Of a stretch of 64,000 nt of DNA, positions 35,177 through 43,609 are shown in pieces (the stretch's first letter is position 1; the number at the start of each line of letters is the position of its first letter). Below the pieces are notes generated by a model. The model had not been told where the DNA came from, ran no database searches, and saw nothing but the letters and a program-made list of their open reading frames with translations. The position numbers and the translations under genes are program-made. Source of the stretch: Paenibacillus melissococcoides (GTDB taxonomy: Bacteria; Bacillota; Bacilli; Paenibacillales; Paenibacillaceae); NCBI GenBank assembly GCA_944800085.1, contig CALYLO010000003.1:62001-126000 (forward strand), written 5' to 3'.

Positions 35177-36505
35177 ATGAGCAAAATATTTGTATTGGAT
35201 ACGAACGTGCTGCTGCATGATCCGAATGCGCTGTTTGCTTTTCAAGACAATGAAGTGATCATTCCTGCTGTCGTGCTCGAAGAAATGGATTCCAAAAAAC
35301 GCAATGCCGATGAACTCGGACGCAATGCGAGAACCGTCTCGCGGCTGCTGGACGGCTTGCGGGAACACGGTCATCTGCATCATGGCGTCCGGCTCCCCAA
35401 CGGAGGCACGCTGAAGGTGGAATTGAATCATCGCAGCTTCGTCAAGGTGCAGGAAATGTTCGGAGAGGTATCCAACGATAACCGCATCCTGGCCGTCGCC
35501 CTGAATTATCAATTGGAGCAAAAGCATGCCGAGCATCCGGCGGAGGTCATTCTCGTCAGCAAGGATGTGCTTGTCCGGATTAAGGCCGATGTGCTTGGAT
35601 TGCATACCGAAGACTATTTGTCCGACCGGACGGTTCAATCGGAAGATGAATTATACAGCGGGCTGTTCTCCGTTCATGTTCACCCCGGCATTATCGATGA
35701 ATTCTACTCTTGCCGGATGCTCCAGTTGAAGCAGCTCGGTCTGCGGCTGCATCCGCATCAATTCGTCATTTTGAAGGACGAGATCGGCACGAGCAAATCG
35801 GCCTTGCTCAAGGTCAATGCCGAGGCCACCAAGCTGGAGCCGCTCTATTTGAGCAATGATCCGGTATGGGGAATTACGGCGCGCAACGCCCAGCAGCGGA
35901 TGGCGCTCGAACTGCTGTTCAACGACGACATTCCTCTGGTGACGCTGACCGGGAAAGCGGGCACGGGGAAGACGCTTCTGGCGTTGGCCGCCGGGCTGAT
36001 GAAGGTGGAAGATGAGCGGAGGTACAAGAAGCTGCTGATTGCGCGGCCGGTCGTGCCCATGGGCAAGGATATCGGATATTTGCCCGGCGAGAAGGAGGAG
36101 AAGCTGCGCCCGTGGATGCAGCCGATTTACGATAATCTGGAGTTCCTGTTCGATACGAAAAAATCCGGGGATATCGACAAAATCCTGGTCGGCATGAACA
36201 ACATTCAGGTGGAGGCGCTGACCTACATTCGTGGCCGCTCCATTCCGGGACAATTCATTATTATCGACGAGGCGCAAAATTTATCCAAGCATGAGGTCAA
36301 GACGATTGTCTCCCGGGTGGGAGAAGGCAGTAAAATTATACTGATGGGCGATCCGGCACAGATTGACCATCCGTATCTCGATGCGGCGAGCAATGGCCTG
36401 ACTCATCTGGTGGAACGCTTCAAAGCCGAGGCGATCAGCGGCCATGTGACGCTTGAGAAGGGGGAGCGATCTCGCCTTGCCCAGATTGCGGCCGATTTGC
36501 TGTAA
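35177..36505 (+). CDS. ylaK: PhoH-like protein with N-terminal PIN domain (YlaK)
   Basis: A 442-residue PIN-PhoH (PhoH2) protein. The PIN nuclease domain begins at FVLDTNVLLHDPNALF (residue 4) with VVLEEMDSKKRN as another acidic cluster. The PhoH ATPase half has Walker A GKAGTGKT near residue 260 and Walker B IIIDEAQNLSKHE near 365. Studied PhoH2 proteins unwind and cleave RNA. GAAAGGAGAAT precedes the ATG at 35177. Compare the PIN-less PhoH at 3258. Confidence 0.92.
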   Translation: MSKIFVLDTNVLLHDPNALFAFQDNEVIIPAVVLEEMDSKKRNADELGRNARTVSRLLDGLREHGHLHHGVRLPNGGTLKVELNHRSFVKVQEMFGEVSNDNRILAVALNYQLEQKHAEHPAEVILVSKDVLVRIKADVLGLHTEDYLSDRTVQSEDELYSGLFSVHVHPGIIDEFYSCRMLQLKQLGLRLHPHQFVILKDEIGTSKSALLKVNAEATKLEPLYLSNDPVWGITARNAQQRMALELLFNDDIPLVTLTGKAGTGKTLLALAAGLMKVEDERRYKKLLIARPVVPMGKDIGYLPGEKEEKLRPWMQPIYDNLEFLFDTKKSGDIDKILVGMNNIQVEALTYIRGRSIPGQFIIIDEAQNLSKHEVKTIVSRVGEGSKIILMGDPAQIDHPYLDAASNGLTHLVERFKAEAISGHVTLEKGERSRLAQIAADLL

Positions 36506-36551
36506 ATCTTCACGACAGACGCAGCCGGCGCGTCACAGGCTGGACAGGAAC

Positions 36552-36588
36552 GGCCCGGGGCGAAATAGTGCTCCGGGCTTATTATTTT
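36552..36588 (+). terminator. Terminator after ylaK
   Basis: GGCCCGGGG pairs with CTCCGGGCT (36552-36579) and is followed by TATTATTTT. Confidence 0.75.
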
Positions 36589-36681
36589 GCCATGATCGGA
36601 TTCCAGGGTAAGGACAACGTAGGCCAACGGTGCTACAATAGATATCAGGAGAAGTGAGGTACGGACGGAAGGGAGAGGGCG

Positions 36682-38100
36682 ATGCCGCAATTCAAAAAAA
36701 CGCTGGTTACGATCATGATGGTCTTCGTATCGCTGCTGTTGTTGTTCCAGTTCAGCGGCAGCGTCCCGCAGCAGGCCGAGCAGGCTGCCTCTCCGGACAC
36801 CGACGTGAAACCGTCGCCGGACAGCGCGGGCCCCAAGCCGTTGAAGCAATTGAAGGTGACGGTGCAGCTCACGCCGATGTCCTTCATCCAGCTTCGGCGC
36901 TTGAACCAGATGTTCATGGACGAGACCGGCATTTACGTCGAGCTGGTGAACAGTTCCGCTCAGCAGGTAGAGGAAGAGTGGCCGAAGGCGATGCAGATGG
37001 AGCAGAGAGCCGATATTTTACTGCTTGACAGTGAATCGGTCATCCCGTATGCGCGAAAAGGCTGGATTCTGCCGCTGGATCCGTCGATGAGCGGGGGGGA
37101 CGCGGTGCCGGCATGGTTAAGCGACCGGGTGCGGTGGAACGGTTATGCCTGGGGCATGCCGGTTCAACTGGATCCTTATGTGCTCGTGTGGAACAAAAAT
37201 ATAGTGAAATCCGCCGGGGGCTCCTCCGTTCTGCCCAGCGATTGGAGCGGGTGGAAGCGGCTGTTCGACGAGAATGCGCCGGCAAAGGCCGAGGCGCTGC
37301 CGGAAGCGCCGGACAACCAGCCTACGTCCGCCATCATTCCGCCGCCGGCTATCCCTCCGGAGGCGGGCGATCGGCTGCCGCAGCAATGGTTCGCGTGGCA
37401 TGAGGAAGATAACCGGGCCTTGCTCTCGCTCTTCTGGAGGCTTGGCTTGCTTCATCCGGACTTTGCGGCAGCTCCCCGGGGTCCGGAATGGGCCGGGAGG
37501 CAGGAAGACAGCACCGAGGCCTCTGAGGTCCGGTGGAAGCAGACGCTGCCGGAGCTCGAGCCGTATCTGGCGCATTTCCAGCCCTGGAGCGCGGAATCGA
37601 GCCACATGGATACGTGGGAGAAGCTGAAGGCGGGAGAGATCGCCTTCGCGATCGTCCCGTATTCGGAAGCGGCGCTGGAAGCGAGCGCTCCGCTGGCCGT
37701 CGAGCCGGCCGGGGAGGCTTCGCCGCCGGCGGGACAATGGGTGACGAGCCGCAGCTATGTCCTGGCGTCGCATACGGAAGCGGAGCAGGAGGCAAAACGC
37801 TGGATCGCTTATATGACCCAATGGCCTGTCCAGCAGGAATGGCTTGATACGCTGTCCGTCCTTCCCGTTCATGAGCAAGCGTATCTCTCGCAGAGCGGCG
37901 AGCGGCTGCTGCCGGAGCCGTTTCGGCCGAAGCAGGAAGGGAAGCGCCATGTATACAAGGAGGCGGAAGGGCTGGAGCGATGGTCCGGGGCCGCCGGCCG
38001 CTGGATGGCCGGGCGGCTCACGACGAAGCAACTGCAGTTGGAATGGATGCAGCATATGAACGCAGAGACGGAGAACACAACAACCATCAACCGGCAATGA
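36682..38100 (+). CDS. Orphan family-1 extracellular solute-binding protein
   Basis: A 472-residue protein like ABC-transporter family 1 (sugar-type) binding proteins: LNQMFMDETGIYVELVNSS, RADILLLDSESVIPYARKGWILPLD and YAWGMPVQLDPYVLVWNKN. It differs from normal ones in two ways. The N-terminal hydrophobic segment (about 7-25) has no lipobox cysteine, so it may be membrane-anchored or secreted. No permease or ATPase gene is near. Linkers rich in P, A and E occur at about 30-55 and 195-235. The role may be sensing rather than uptake (inference). It starts at ATG after GGAAGGGAGAGGGCG. Confidence 0.8.
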   Translation: MPQFKKTLVTIMMVFVSLLLLFQFSGSVPQQAEQAASPDTDVKPSPDSAGPKPLKQLKVTVQLTPMSFIQLRRLNQMFMDETGIYVELVNSSAQQVEEEWPKAMQMEQRADILLLDSESVIPYARKGWILPLDPSMSGGDAVPAWLSDRVRWNGYAWGMPVQLDPYVLVWNKNIVKSAGGSSVLPSDWSGWKRLFDENAPAKAEALPEAPDNQPTSAIIPPPAIPPEAGDRLPQQWFAWHEEDNRALLSLFWRLGLLHPDFAAAPRGPEWAGRQEDSTEASEVRWKQTLPELEPYLAHFQPWSAESSHMDTWEKLKAGEIAFAIVPYSEAALEASAPLAVEPAGEASPPAGQWVTSRSYVLASHTEAEQEAKRWIAYMTQWPVQQEWLDTLSVLPVHEQAYLSQSGERLLPEPFRPKQEGKRHVYKEAEGLERWSGAAGRWMAGRLTTKQLQLEWMQHMNAETENTTTINRQ

Positions 38101-38124
38101 AGCCTCGATTGATGGTTGTTTGCG
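38079..38124. terminator. Bidirectional terminator
   Basis: AACAACCATCAA (38079-38090) and TTGATGGTTGTT (38109-38120) pair perfectly over 12 bp. It lies between two convergent genes; the left arm includes the last codons of the solute-binding protein gene. Confidence 0.8.
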
Positions 38125-38128
38125 TTGC

Positions 38129-39241
38129 TTACCATTTCATGGACAGATTGACCGTCATCCGCTTGTCTTCCACGATCACATCGGTGGCTTCGATGAACGA
38201 GACCAGCCGCTGCGGATAGAAGCCGAGATCGAATTCCTCTTCCAATTGCGAGCGGGTCGTATCCGGCAGCTCCAGGCCATTGAACATCAGGCGGTCGACA
38301 TGGAACAGCATCATATTCTCAGGCTTGCTCTCCAGCGTATAATGGCCTTGAACGAATACGCTCAGTCCGGCGCTCTCCCCTTCGGCGGATACCGAACCTT
38401 CCTGGAAGCGGAAGAAGAACTGCTCGAAAATCGGATCCTGCTCGCGCAAAAACTGATTCAGTTCTTCCTCCTGGATCGTAATGGTATACTTAGTACCATC
38501 GATTTGCAGATTGCCGCTCTTCTTCACGAATTCCGGCAGCTTCTGCATCGCATCGGCGAGGGCGCGGAAATGGCGGCGCACCTCATACATGCCGATGTTC
38601 TGCCAATAGGAGGTGAACTCCTGGATAAGCCGGCTCATCGCTTCCGGATCGCTGCTGTTCGCCAGATTGGAATCAAGCTCCCGCTGCAGGGCGTTCACTC
38701 TGTCGCGCTGCCGGATAAGCTGTTCCTTGACCTGCGACAATTCCCGTTCCGTGCGGGCTAACGTATCGCGAAGCCGGTTCAGATTTTGCAATTGCTCGGA
38801 ATACGTCTCCAATAGTTCTTGATCGGTCTTGAACAGGAACTGATAGTAATCGAACAGCAGCCAGATAGAGTGTTCGTCGCGGGCGGAGAGCAGAGCCTGA
38901 AGCAACATGTCGCGCTCTCCCATATAGTAGGCGCGGAGCACGCGGCCCGCCTGCTCCCGCTTCTGATCGAAGGCGGCCGCCTGCTTGCGCAGGGCGTCTT
39001 CCGTCTGGCGGCGCTCTCCCGCCGCGGCCGACTCCTTCGCGGCGATACGCTCGATCTCTTTGTTAAGCTCGGTGACCGACAAGCTCTGCTGGAGCAGCTT
39101 GCGCTCCGCTTCGGTCGGTTCCTTGCTCCAGCCTGTATGAACCGTCGATTCCGCACGAGTGGCACCGGGCACCGCAATGGAGAAGAGAAGTATGAATGCG
39201 AGTCCCAACAGCGCATAGCGCGCACGCTGTGCCAGTGACAT
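38129..39241 (-). CDS. Secreted coiled-coil protein of unknown function
   Basis: A 370-residue exported protein: signal peptide (about 1-30, ending near ATRAES), then a long helical coiled coil (about 40-200; ELNKEIERIAAKESAAAGER, LNRLRDTLARTERELSQVKEQ) resembling the N-terminal part of CwlO/PcsB-type proteins. The C-terminal half (about 215-370) is a beta-rich domain (GTKYTITIQEEELNQFL, KPENMMLFHVDRLMFNGLEL). No peptidase or amidase motif is present, so it is not itself a wall hydrolase. A good ribosome binding site, AAGGGGGGA, precedes the ATG. Confidence 0.75.
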   Translation of the reverse strand: MSLAQRARYALLGLAFILLFSIAVPGATRAESTVHTGWSKEPTEAERKLLQQSLSVTELNKEIERIAAKESAAAGERRQTEDALRKQAAAFDQKREQAGRVLRAYYMGERDMLLQALLSARDEHSIWLLFDYYQFLFKTDQELLETYSEQLQNLNRLRDTLARTERELSQVKEQLIRQRDRVNALQRELDSNLANSSDPEAMSRLIQEFTSYWQNIGMYEVRRHFRALADAMQKLPEFVKKSGNLQIDGTKYTITIQEEELNQFLREQDPIFEQFFFRFQEGSVSAEGESAGLSVFVQGHYTLESKPENMMLFHVDRLMFNGLELPDTTRSQLEEEFDLGFYPQRLVSFIEATDVIVEDKRMTVNLSMKW

Positions 39242-39462
39242 CGGGTTCCCCCCTTACAAACGATATGCACAACTCATCGTATGTCTTGTCCAGACGGGAT
39301 ATGACCTTTTTCCCGGCTCCGTATGCGGGGCGGGACCGGGAAAGGGCACACGGCCATTCCGCCGCTGCGTGACCCGGCATCGGGCCGCCGGCAGGGCACG
39401 GAAGGCGCCAAGTCCCGGTCGAGCATGGTCTATTTTTCGCAAGAATAGAAAGGATGGTTGCC

Positions 39463-40581
39463 ATGTCTCATTATCCTTCTAATTCCATTCTCATTCAATA
39501 TCTAATTGATCGCATCCGCGATTCCGCCAAGGCAGCCATTCCCTTTTCGGCCTTGATGGAAAGCTGCCTGTACCATCCGGAAGGCGGCTATTACATGTCA
39601 AGCCGCCCCAAAATCGGCAAGGCGGGCGATTTCTATACGAGCTCGAACGTGGGGAGCGCGATGGGAGAGATGATCGCGGTCTATATTCAGCGCCAGGCCG
39701 CAGAGAGAGGCTGGGCGCCGGACACGTTCACGATCGTCGAGTGGGGAGCGGGCAACGGCCGCTTGGCCGGACACATCAACGAGCGCCTGCGCCGCGATCG
39801 CTGCAACGGCTGCAGGTATGCCATCGTGGAAGCGAGTCCCTATCATGCGCAGTTGGCCAAGGAGCGGCTGAGCGGCGAAGACCTCCCCGTCTCCTGGTGG
39901 ACCGAGGCCGATTATCGGCGCGAGGCGGGGGGGAGCCGGCTCTTCGTCCTCGCGAACGAGCTGCTCGATGCATTCCCGGTCGAGCGCATCCGCGCATCCG
40001 GCGGACAGATCGAGCAATGCTTCGTTGTCTGGGAGGAAGCGGAGCAGAGCTTCCTTCCTGTCTGGCTTCCGGCAGAACCGGAAGTGAAGCGGTGGCTGAA
40101 CCGATATCGGATCGAGCTGCCGGAGGGCCGGATCTGCGACGCCGGCATCGCCATGAGCGGCTGGCTCGGCACGATGCTCCGTCAGGCATCCGAGGCGGAA
40201 TTCATCTTCATCGATTATGGCGATGTAACGGAGGAATTGACGGCGGAGCATCGCGCCGACGGGACGCTGCTGTGCTATCACCGGCACCGTGCCCATGACA
40301 ACCCGTGGATACATATCGGCGAGCAGGATATAACGGCTATGGTCGATTTCAGCGTCTGTCAACAGGCCGCCCTCGAAGCCGGGGCGCTGATCCGGAATTA
40401 CATGACGCAGCAAGCCTTCCTGCTGGAGCAAGGTCTGCTGCAGGAACTGGTCGATCATGCGCAGCCCGATCCGTTCAGTCCGGAAGCGCGCCGCAACCGG
40501 GCGATCCGGCAGCTGCTCCTGAGCGATCACTTGAGCGAACGGTTCCGCGTGCTGCTGCTGGCGCGGGATGCTTCCGCTTAG
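39463..40581 (+). CDS. SAM-dependent methyltransferase, MidA/NDUFAF7 family (COG1565)
   Basis: A 372-residue class I methyltransferase. GGYYMSSRPKIGKAGDFYTS and IVEWGAGNGRLAGHI (SAM-binding motif I, near residues 90-105) are typical of the family whose mitochondrial member NDUFAF7 methylates an arginine in complex I. NELLDAFPVERIR and DYGDVTEEL follow the same pattern. The bacterial substrate is unknown. I choose ATG at 39463, nine bases after GAAAGG; ATG at 39454 lacks spacing. Confidence 0.85.
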   Translation: MSHYPSNSILIQYLIDRIRDSAKAAIPFSALMESCLYHPEGGYYMSSRPKIGKAGDFYTSSNVGSAMGEMIAVYIQRQAAERGWAPDTFTIVEWGAGNGRLAGHINERLRRDRCNGCRYAIVEASPYHAQLAKERLSGEDLPVSWWTEADYRREAGGSRLFVLANELLDAFPVERIRASGGQIEQCFVVWEEAEQSFLPVWLPAEPEVKRWLNRYRIELPEGRICDAGIAMSGWLGTMLRQASEAEFIFIDYGDVTEELTAEHRADGTLLCYHRHRAHDNPWIHIGEQDITAMVDFSVCQQAALEAGALIRNYMTQQAFLLEQGLLQELVDHAQPDPFSPEARRNRAIRQLLLSDHLSERFRVLLLARDASA

Positions 40582-40627
40582 CCGCCGGCGCCGCGGACGG
40601 CAAGCGGAGATTGCCTGAAAATAAAGA

Positions 40628-40655
40628 ACGGCCGAAGCCCGAAGGCTTCGGCCGT
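40628..40655. terminator. Hairpin terminator between convergent genes
   Basis: ACGGCCGAAGCC and GGCTTCGGCCGT pair perfectly (12 bp) around CGAA. Reading on the minus strand it is followed by TCTTTATTTT, so it mainly serves the minus-strand gene at 40712; it may also stop plus-strand transcripts. Confidence 0.8.
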
Positions 40656-40711
40656 ATCTGTTATGTGCTGCTCATCAGCAGATCCTGAATCGTCACCTCG
40701 GCGTAGCCGCC

Positions 40712-40948
40712 TTAGAATGGCTTGCCCATTACGAATACGGTCCAGTAAGAGAAGCCGGTGAAGCATACAAGCATGTACCCCCAGAACAGAAGTATATATG
40801 TACGCTCGGACAATTTCAGATATCCCAACAACACAAAGAAGGCGGTCTGCATGAAGAAGAGCAGAGCCATCTCGATCATGTCTCCAGCAAACGCCATTAG
40901 ACCGATGACTAATGTCCAGAAGCCGAGTACGCGATACATTCGTGCCAC
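40712..40948 (-). CDS. yqgY: DUF2626 family small membrane protein (YqgY-like)
   Basis: A 78-residue protein with about three hydrophobic segments (VLGFWTLVIGLMAFAGDM, ALLFFMQTAFFVLLGYLKL, LLFWGYMLVCFTGFSYW). The pattern 'RVLGFWT ... FF.QTAFFV.L.YLKLSER.Y' matches YqgY of B. subtilis. The function is unknown. The start is GTG with GAGGAGG seven bases upstream. A near-consensus sigma-A promoter lies at 40994-41022. Confidence 0.85.
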   Translation of the reverse strand: MARMYRVLGFWTLVIGLMAFAGDMIEMALLFFMQTAFFVLLGYLKLSERTYILLFWGYMLVCFTGFSYWTVFVMGKPF

Positions 40949-40993
40949 GATTCATCCTCCTCTCGTTACGATCGGTCCCACTTTTCTAATGAT

Positions 40994-41022
40994 ATTATAG
41001 CGTTCGCAATTGGTTATGTAAA
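40994..41022 (-). promoter_or_regulatory. Sigma-A promoter of the yqgY-like gene
   Basis: On the minus strand TTTACA (41022-41017), 17 bases and TATAAT (40999-40994) make a good vegetative promoter about 45 bases before the start codon. Confidence 0.82.
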
Positions 41023-41286
41023 CGATTAACCGTGACGAAAAACCAAATAATTTGTTCAGATCTTCATAAATGTGATATAAAGCATGGACACCCGCACGTA
41101 TGTTTCCTAGGAAAAATGGATATACATTTTAGTATCCGATAGATTCTATGAAATCTAGCATGGGCATAGAGATGGAATAAGCGGTTATTTCAAGGGCAGT
41201 ATACTCCGCTCCGATAATCGGATGGCGAACGCGGCGTAGCTGCTTGCGACCGATATGAATGATGGAAGTCGTTAGGAGGTTATTTC
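41023..41286. other. Non-coding AT-rich region upstream of rsfA
   Basis: No gene is visible. It contains a TTTCCTAGGAAA palindrome near 41104 and CCGATAATCGG near 41213. It must hold the rsfA promoter, but I cannot assign boxes with confidence. Confidence 0.4.
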
Positions 41287-41931
41287 ATGACAGCAATAAG
41301 GCAAGATGCATGGACCGCAGATGATGATTTGATTTTAGCGGAAGTTACACTTCGGCACATCCGGGAAGGCAGTACCCAGTTGGCCGCTTTTGAGGAAGTG
41401 GGAGAAAAGATTGGACGCACGTCCGCAGCGTGCGGATTCCGTTGGAACAGCTGCGTCCGCAAAAAGTACGAGGCGGCGATACAGCTCGCCAAAGCGCAGC
41501 GGCAGAAGCGCAATTATTTGAAAAAGCAGCCGCTGGGCGCTCAGGTCGCCTCTCTTACGCTGCAAGAGGGAGAAGACGCCGATTTGAAAGGCGAGATGTT
41601 GACGGAAGAATCATTGTCGATGGACATGGTTATCCGCTATTTGCGCCAGATGCGCAACAATGTGCAGGAAATGACCCGCCAAATCAAGCACATGGAAAAA
41701 GAGCTGCAAGAAAAGGAAGAATATTGCGCTCGACTGCAGCGGGAAAATGAGGAGCTCTCCAAGCAAGTGAACGTGGTAGAGACCGACTACCGTACGGTGA
41801 ACGATGATTATAAAGCGCTCATTCAAATTATGGACCGTGCCCGCCGGCTGGCTATCCTGAGCGAGGAAGACGATGATGTGAAGACGCGGTTCCGGATGGA
41901 CGCCAACGGCAATTTGGAGCGAATCGAATAG
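41287..41931 (+). CDS. rsfA: RsfA-family transcription factor
   Basis: RsfA is a prespore regulator that tunes sigma-F genes in B. subtilis. The 214-residue protein has the N-terminal Myb/SANT-like domain (DAWTADDDLILAEVTLRHI ... SAACGFRWNSCVRKKY, about 5-62). Then comes a linker and a coiled coil (about 125-175, QMTRQIKHMEKELQEKEEY-like heptads). GTTAGGAGG precedes the ATG. Several RsfA paralogues exist in Bacilli, so the exact orthology is uncertain. Confidence 0.85.
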   Translation: MTAIRQDAWTADDDLILAEVTLRHIREGSTQLAAFEEVGEKIGRTSAACGFRWNSCVRKKYEAAIQLAKAQRQKRNYLKKQPLGAQVASLTLQEGEDADLKGEMLTEESLSMDMVIRYLRQMRNNVQEMTRQIKHMEKELQEKEEYCARLQRENEELSKQVNVVETDYRTVNDDYKALIQIMDRARRLAILSEEDDDVKTRFRMDANGNLERIE

Positions 41932-41973
41932 GATCCGGCTTCCGTCCCCGGCATAGGCAGGACGGCGCAAGGA

Positions 41974-42014
41974 AAGCACCTGGCGAGAGAATTCTCTCAC
42001 TTGGCGCTTTTTTT
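41974..42014 (+). terminator. Terminator after rsfA
   Basis: AAAGC ... GCTTT enclose the perfect palindrome GAGAGAATTCTCTC (41985-41998), followed by a T-run ending at 42014. Confidence 0.7.
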
Positions 42015-42124
42015 GTGTTTTTGCGGATTCTTTGATATAACAAGAACACTGATAGTGCGTGCTCAATCATTCATATATAACGAGAACGAGCCGATAGAAG
42101 ATCGGAAGAAGGAGAGAGACGAAC

Positions 42125-43099
42125 ATGATTGTCGATATTATCGGGGGAGGCGCGCTCGGCCTCTTGTTCGCGGGGCGGCTGCTGGCCGGCAGGCAGGCCG
42201 GGGTCCGGCTGTGGACGAGAACGGAGGAGCAGGCGGAGAAGATCCGCGCCGAAGGCTTCGAGGTGGCGGAGATGTCAGGGGAGCGATCCCATTATCAAGG
42301 GATAGAAGCGTTCCCGCTTCCGTTGGCGCCAACCCGGCTGAGCCGCCATGGCTTGGAGGCCGGGATGGTATGGCTGTTCGTGAAGCAGACGCATATCGGA
42401 CCCGAGCTGCTCGCGGCGCTGGGGGAGATGCCGCGCCAGGCTAACGCCACCCTCGTCTGCTTCCAGAACGGGGTCGGCCATGCCGAAGCGTTGGCGGGGG
42501 TATGGCCTTCCCGCTCGCTTGCGGTCGCGGTTACGACGGAGGCCGCCGCCAGAGAGGGCGCGAACCGGATACGTCATACCGGATCCGGGGCAACCTGGAT
42601 CGGCCCGGCAGCGGCCGAGGAGGACGCGCGGGCTCATGCCTTGAATTTTTCCTGCATTTCTGCGAAGAACTTGTTGGAAAAGGCAGGAATTGAGGCGTTT
42701 GTGTCGAACAACATCGAAGACATGGTCTATCAAAAGCTGCTCGTCAACGCCGTCATCAATCCGCTGACCGCGCTGCTGCGCGTCAAAAACGGCGAATTGC
42801 TGGACAAGGCGGAACGGATCGAGCTTATGCGGGATTTGTTGGGGGAAGCGGCCAGGGTCTATCATGCCGCCGGCATCCCGGTGAATGAAGAGGACGCATG
42901 GAAGCGGATTATGGACGTGTGCCGCCTTACGGCCGGCAACACCTCTTCCATGCTGCAAGATATATTGGCCGGCCGGCCGACGGAATGCGAGGCGATAACG
43001 GGCGCGGTTATCCGGCTCGGCAAGCGCCATGGAGCCGGAACCCCGCTGCATCGGACGATATACCGCTTGATCCGGGCTGCCGAGCCAAGACACCGCTAG
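42125..43099 (+). CDS. panE: 2-dehydropantoate 2-reductase
   Basis: PanE (ketopantoate reductase) makes pantoate for coenzyme A with NADPH. The Rossmann motif IIGGGALGLLFAGRLLAG is at residues 5-22. The catalytic-region lysine lies in YQKLLVNAVINPLTALL. The C-terminal domain ends with TECEAITGAVIRLGKRHG. Length 324 is slightly long. AAGGAGAGAG precedes the ATG. Placement before DUF3397 and bshC is the same as in Bacillus. Confidence 0.93.
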   Translation: MIVDIIGGGALGLLFAGRLLAGRQAGVRLWTRTEEQAEKIRAEGFEVAEMSGERSHYQGIEAFPLPLAPTRLSRHGLEAGMVWLFVKQTHIGPELLAALGEMPRQANATLVCFQNGVGHAEALAGVWPSRSLAVAVTTEAAAREGANRIRHTGSGATWIGPAAAEEDARAHALNFSCISAKNLLEKAGIEAFVSNNIEDMVYQKLLVNAVINPLTALLRVKNGELLDKAERIELMRDLLGEAARVYHAAGIPVNEEDAWKRIMDVCRLTAGNTSSMLQDILAGRPTECEAITGAVIRLGKRHGAGTPLHRTIYRLIRAAEPRHR

Positions 43100-43139
43100 C
43101 ATCTACTTCTTCTGTCCAAAGGAGTGAGTCACACCGCCC

Positions 43140-43514
43140 ATGTATACCATTTTCGTATTTTTATCGGCACTGCCGTTTTTTCCGTTCATCATCGTGTGGA
43201 TTGCCGGCTCCTACTGGGTCAGGCCCAAGAAAAAAGCGTTCATGCTGGCGATGGACGTGACGACATTCTTCCTTATCGCATCGGTTGGGGGCCTCTATAA
43301 TACGGTAACAGGCTCTTCCGCCGGATTTTATTGGATCTGTCTCATGCTGCTCCTTGCCATCGGCTTGCTTGGCGGTCTTCAGCACCGCAAATACGGCAAA
43401 ATTCATGTCCAGCGGATGGCGAGGACAATCTGGAGACTGGCCTTCTTCATTCTCAGCATCCTATACATCATTCTGCTCCTCATCGGCATTATCGCATATG
43501 TCGCGAGCGTGTAG
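43140..43514 (+). CDS. DUF3397 family membrane protein
   Basis: A 124-residue protein with four hydrophobic segments (IFVFLSALPFFPFIIVWIAG, VTTFFLIASVGGLYNTV, WICLMLLLAIGLLGGL, FFILSILYIILLLIGIIAY). The place between panE and bshC and the pattern fit DUF3397. Function is unknown. AAAGGAGTGA lies upstream, with somewhat long spacing. Confidence 0.85.
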   Translation: MYTIFVFLSALPFFPFIIVWIAGSYWVRPKKKAFMLAMDVTTFFLIASVGGLYNTVTGSSAGFYWICLMLLLAIGLLGGLQHRKYGKIHVQRMARTIWRLAFFILSILYIILLLIGIIAYVASV

Positions 43515-43609
43515 CCCCTTCGGGAAGCGCCTGCCCAAGCAGAGTCTCCTTTGACGTACCCAAGCCGCGTTGTGTACAATCGAGACGATAGACAGAGGAG
43601 GCGGCTTAC

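Noticed and set aside
39454..39462. Earlier ATG for the MidA-type methyltransferase
   Set aside because: The GAAAGG site directly touches this ATG, leaving no spacing; the ATG at 39463 has normal spacing.
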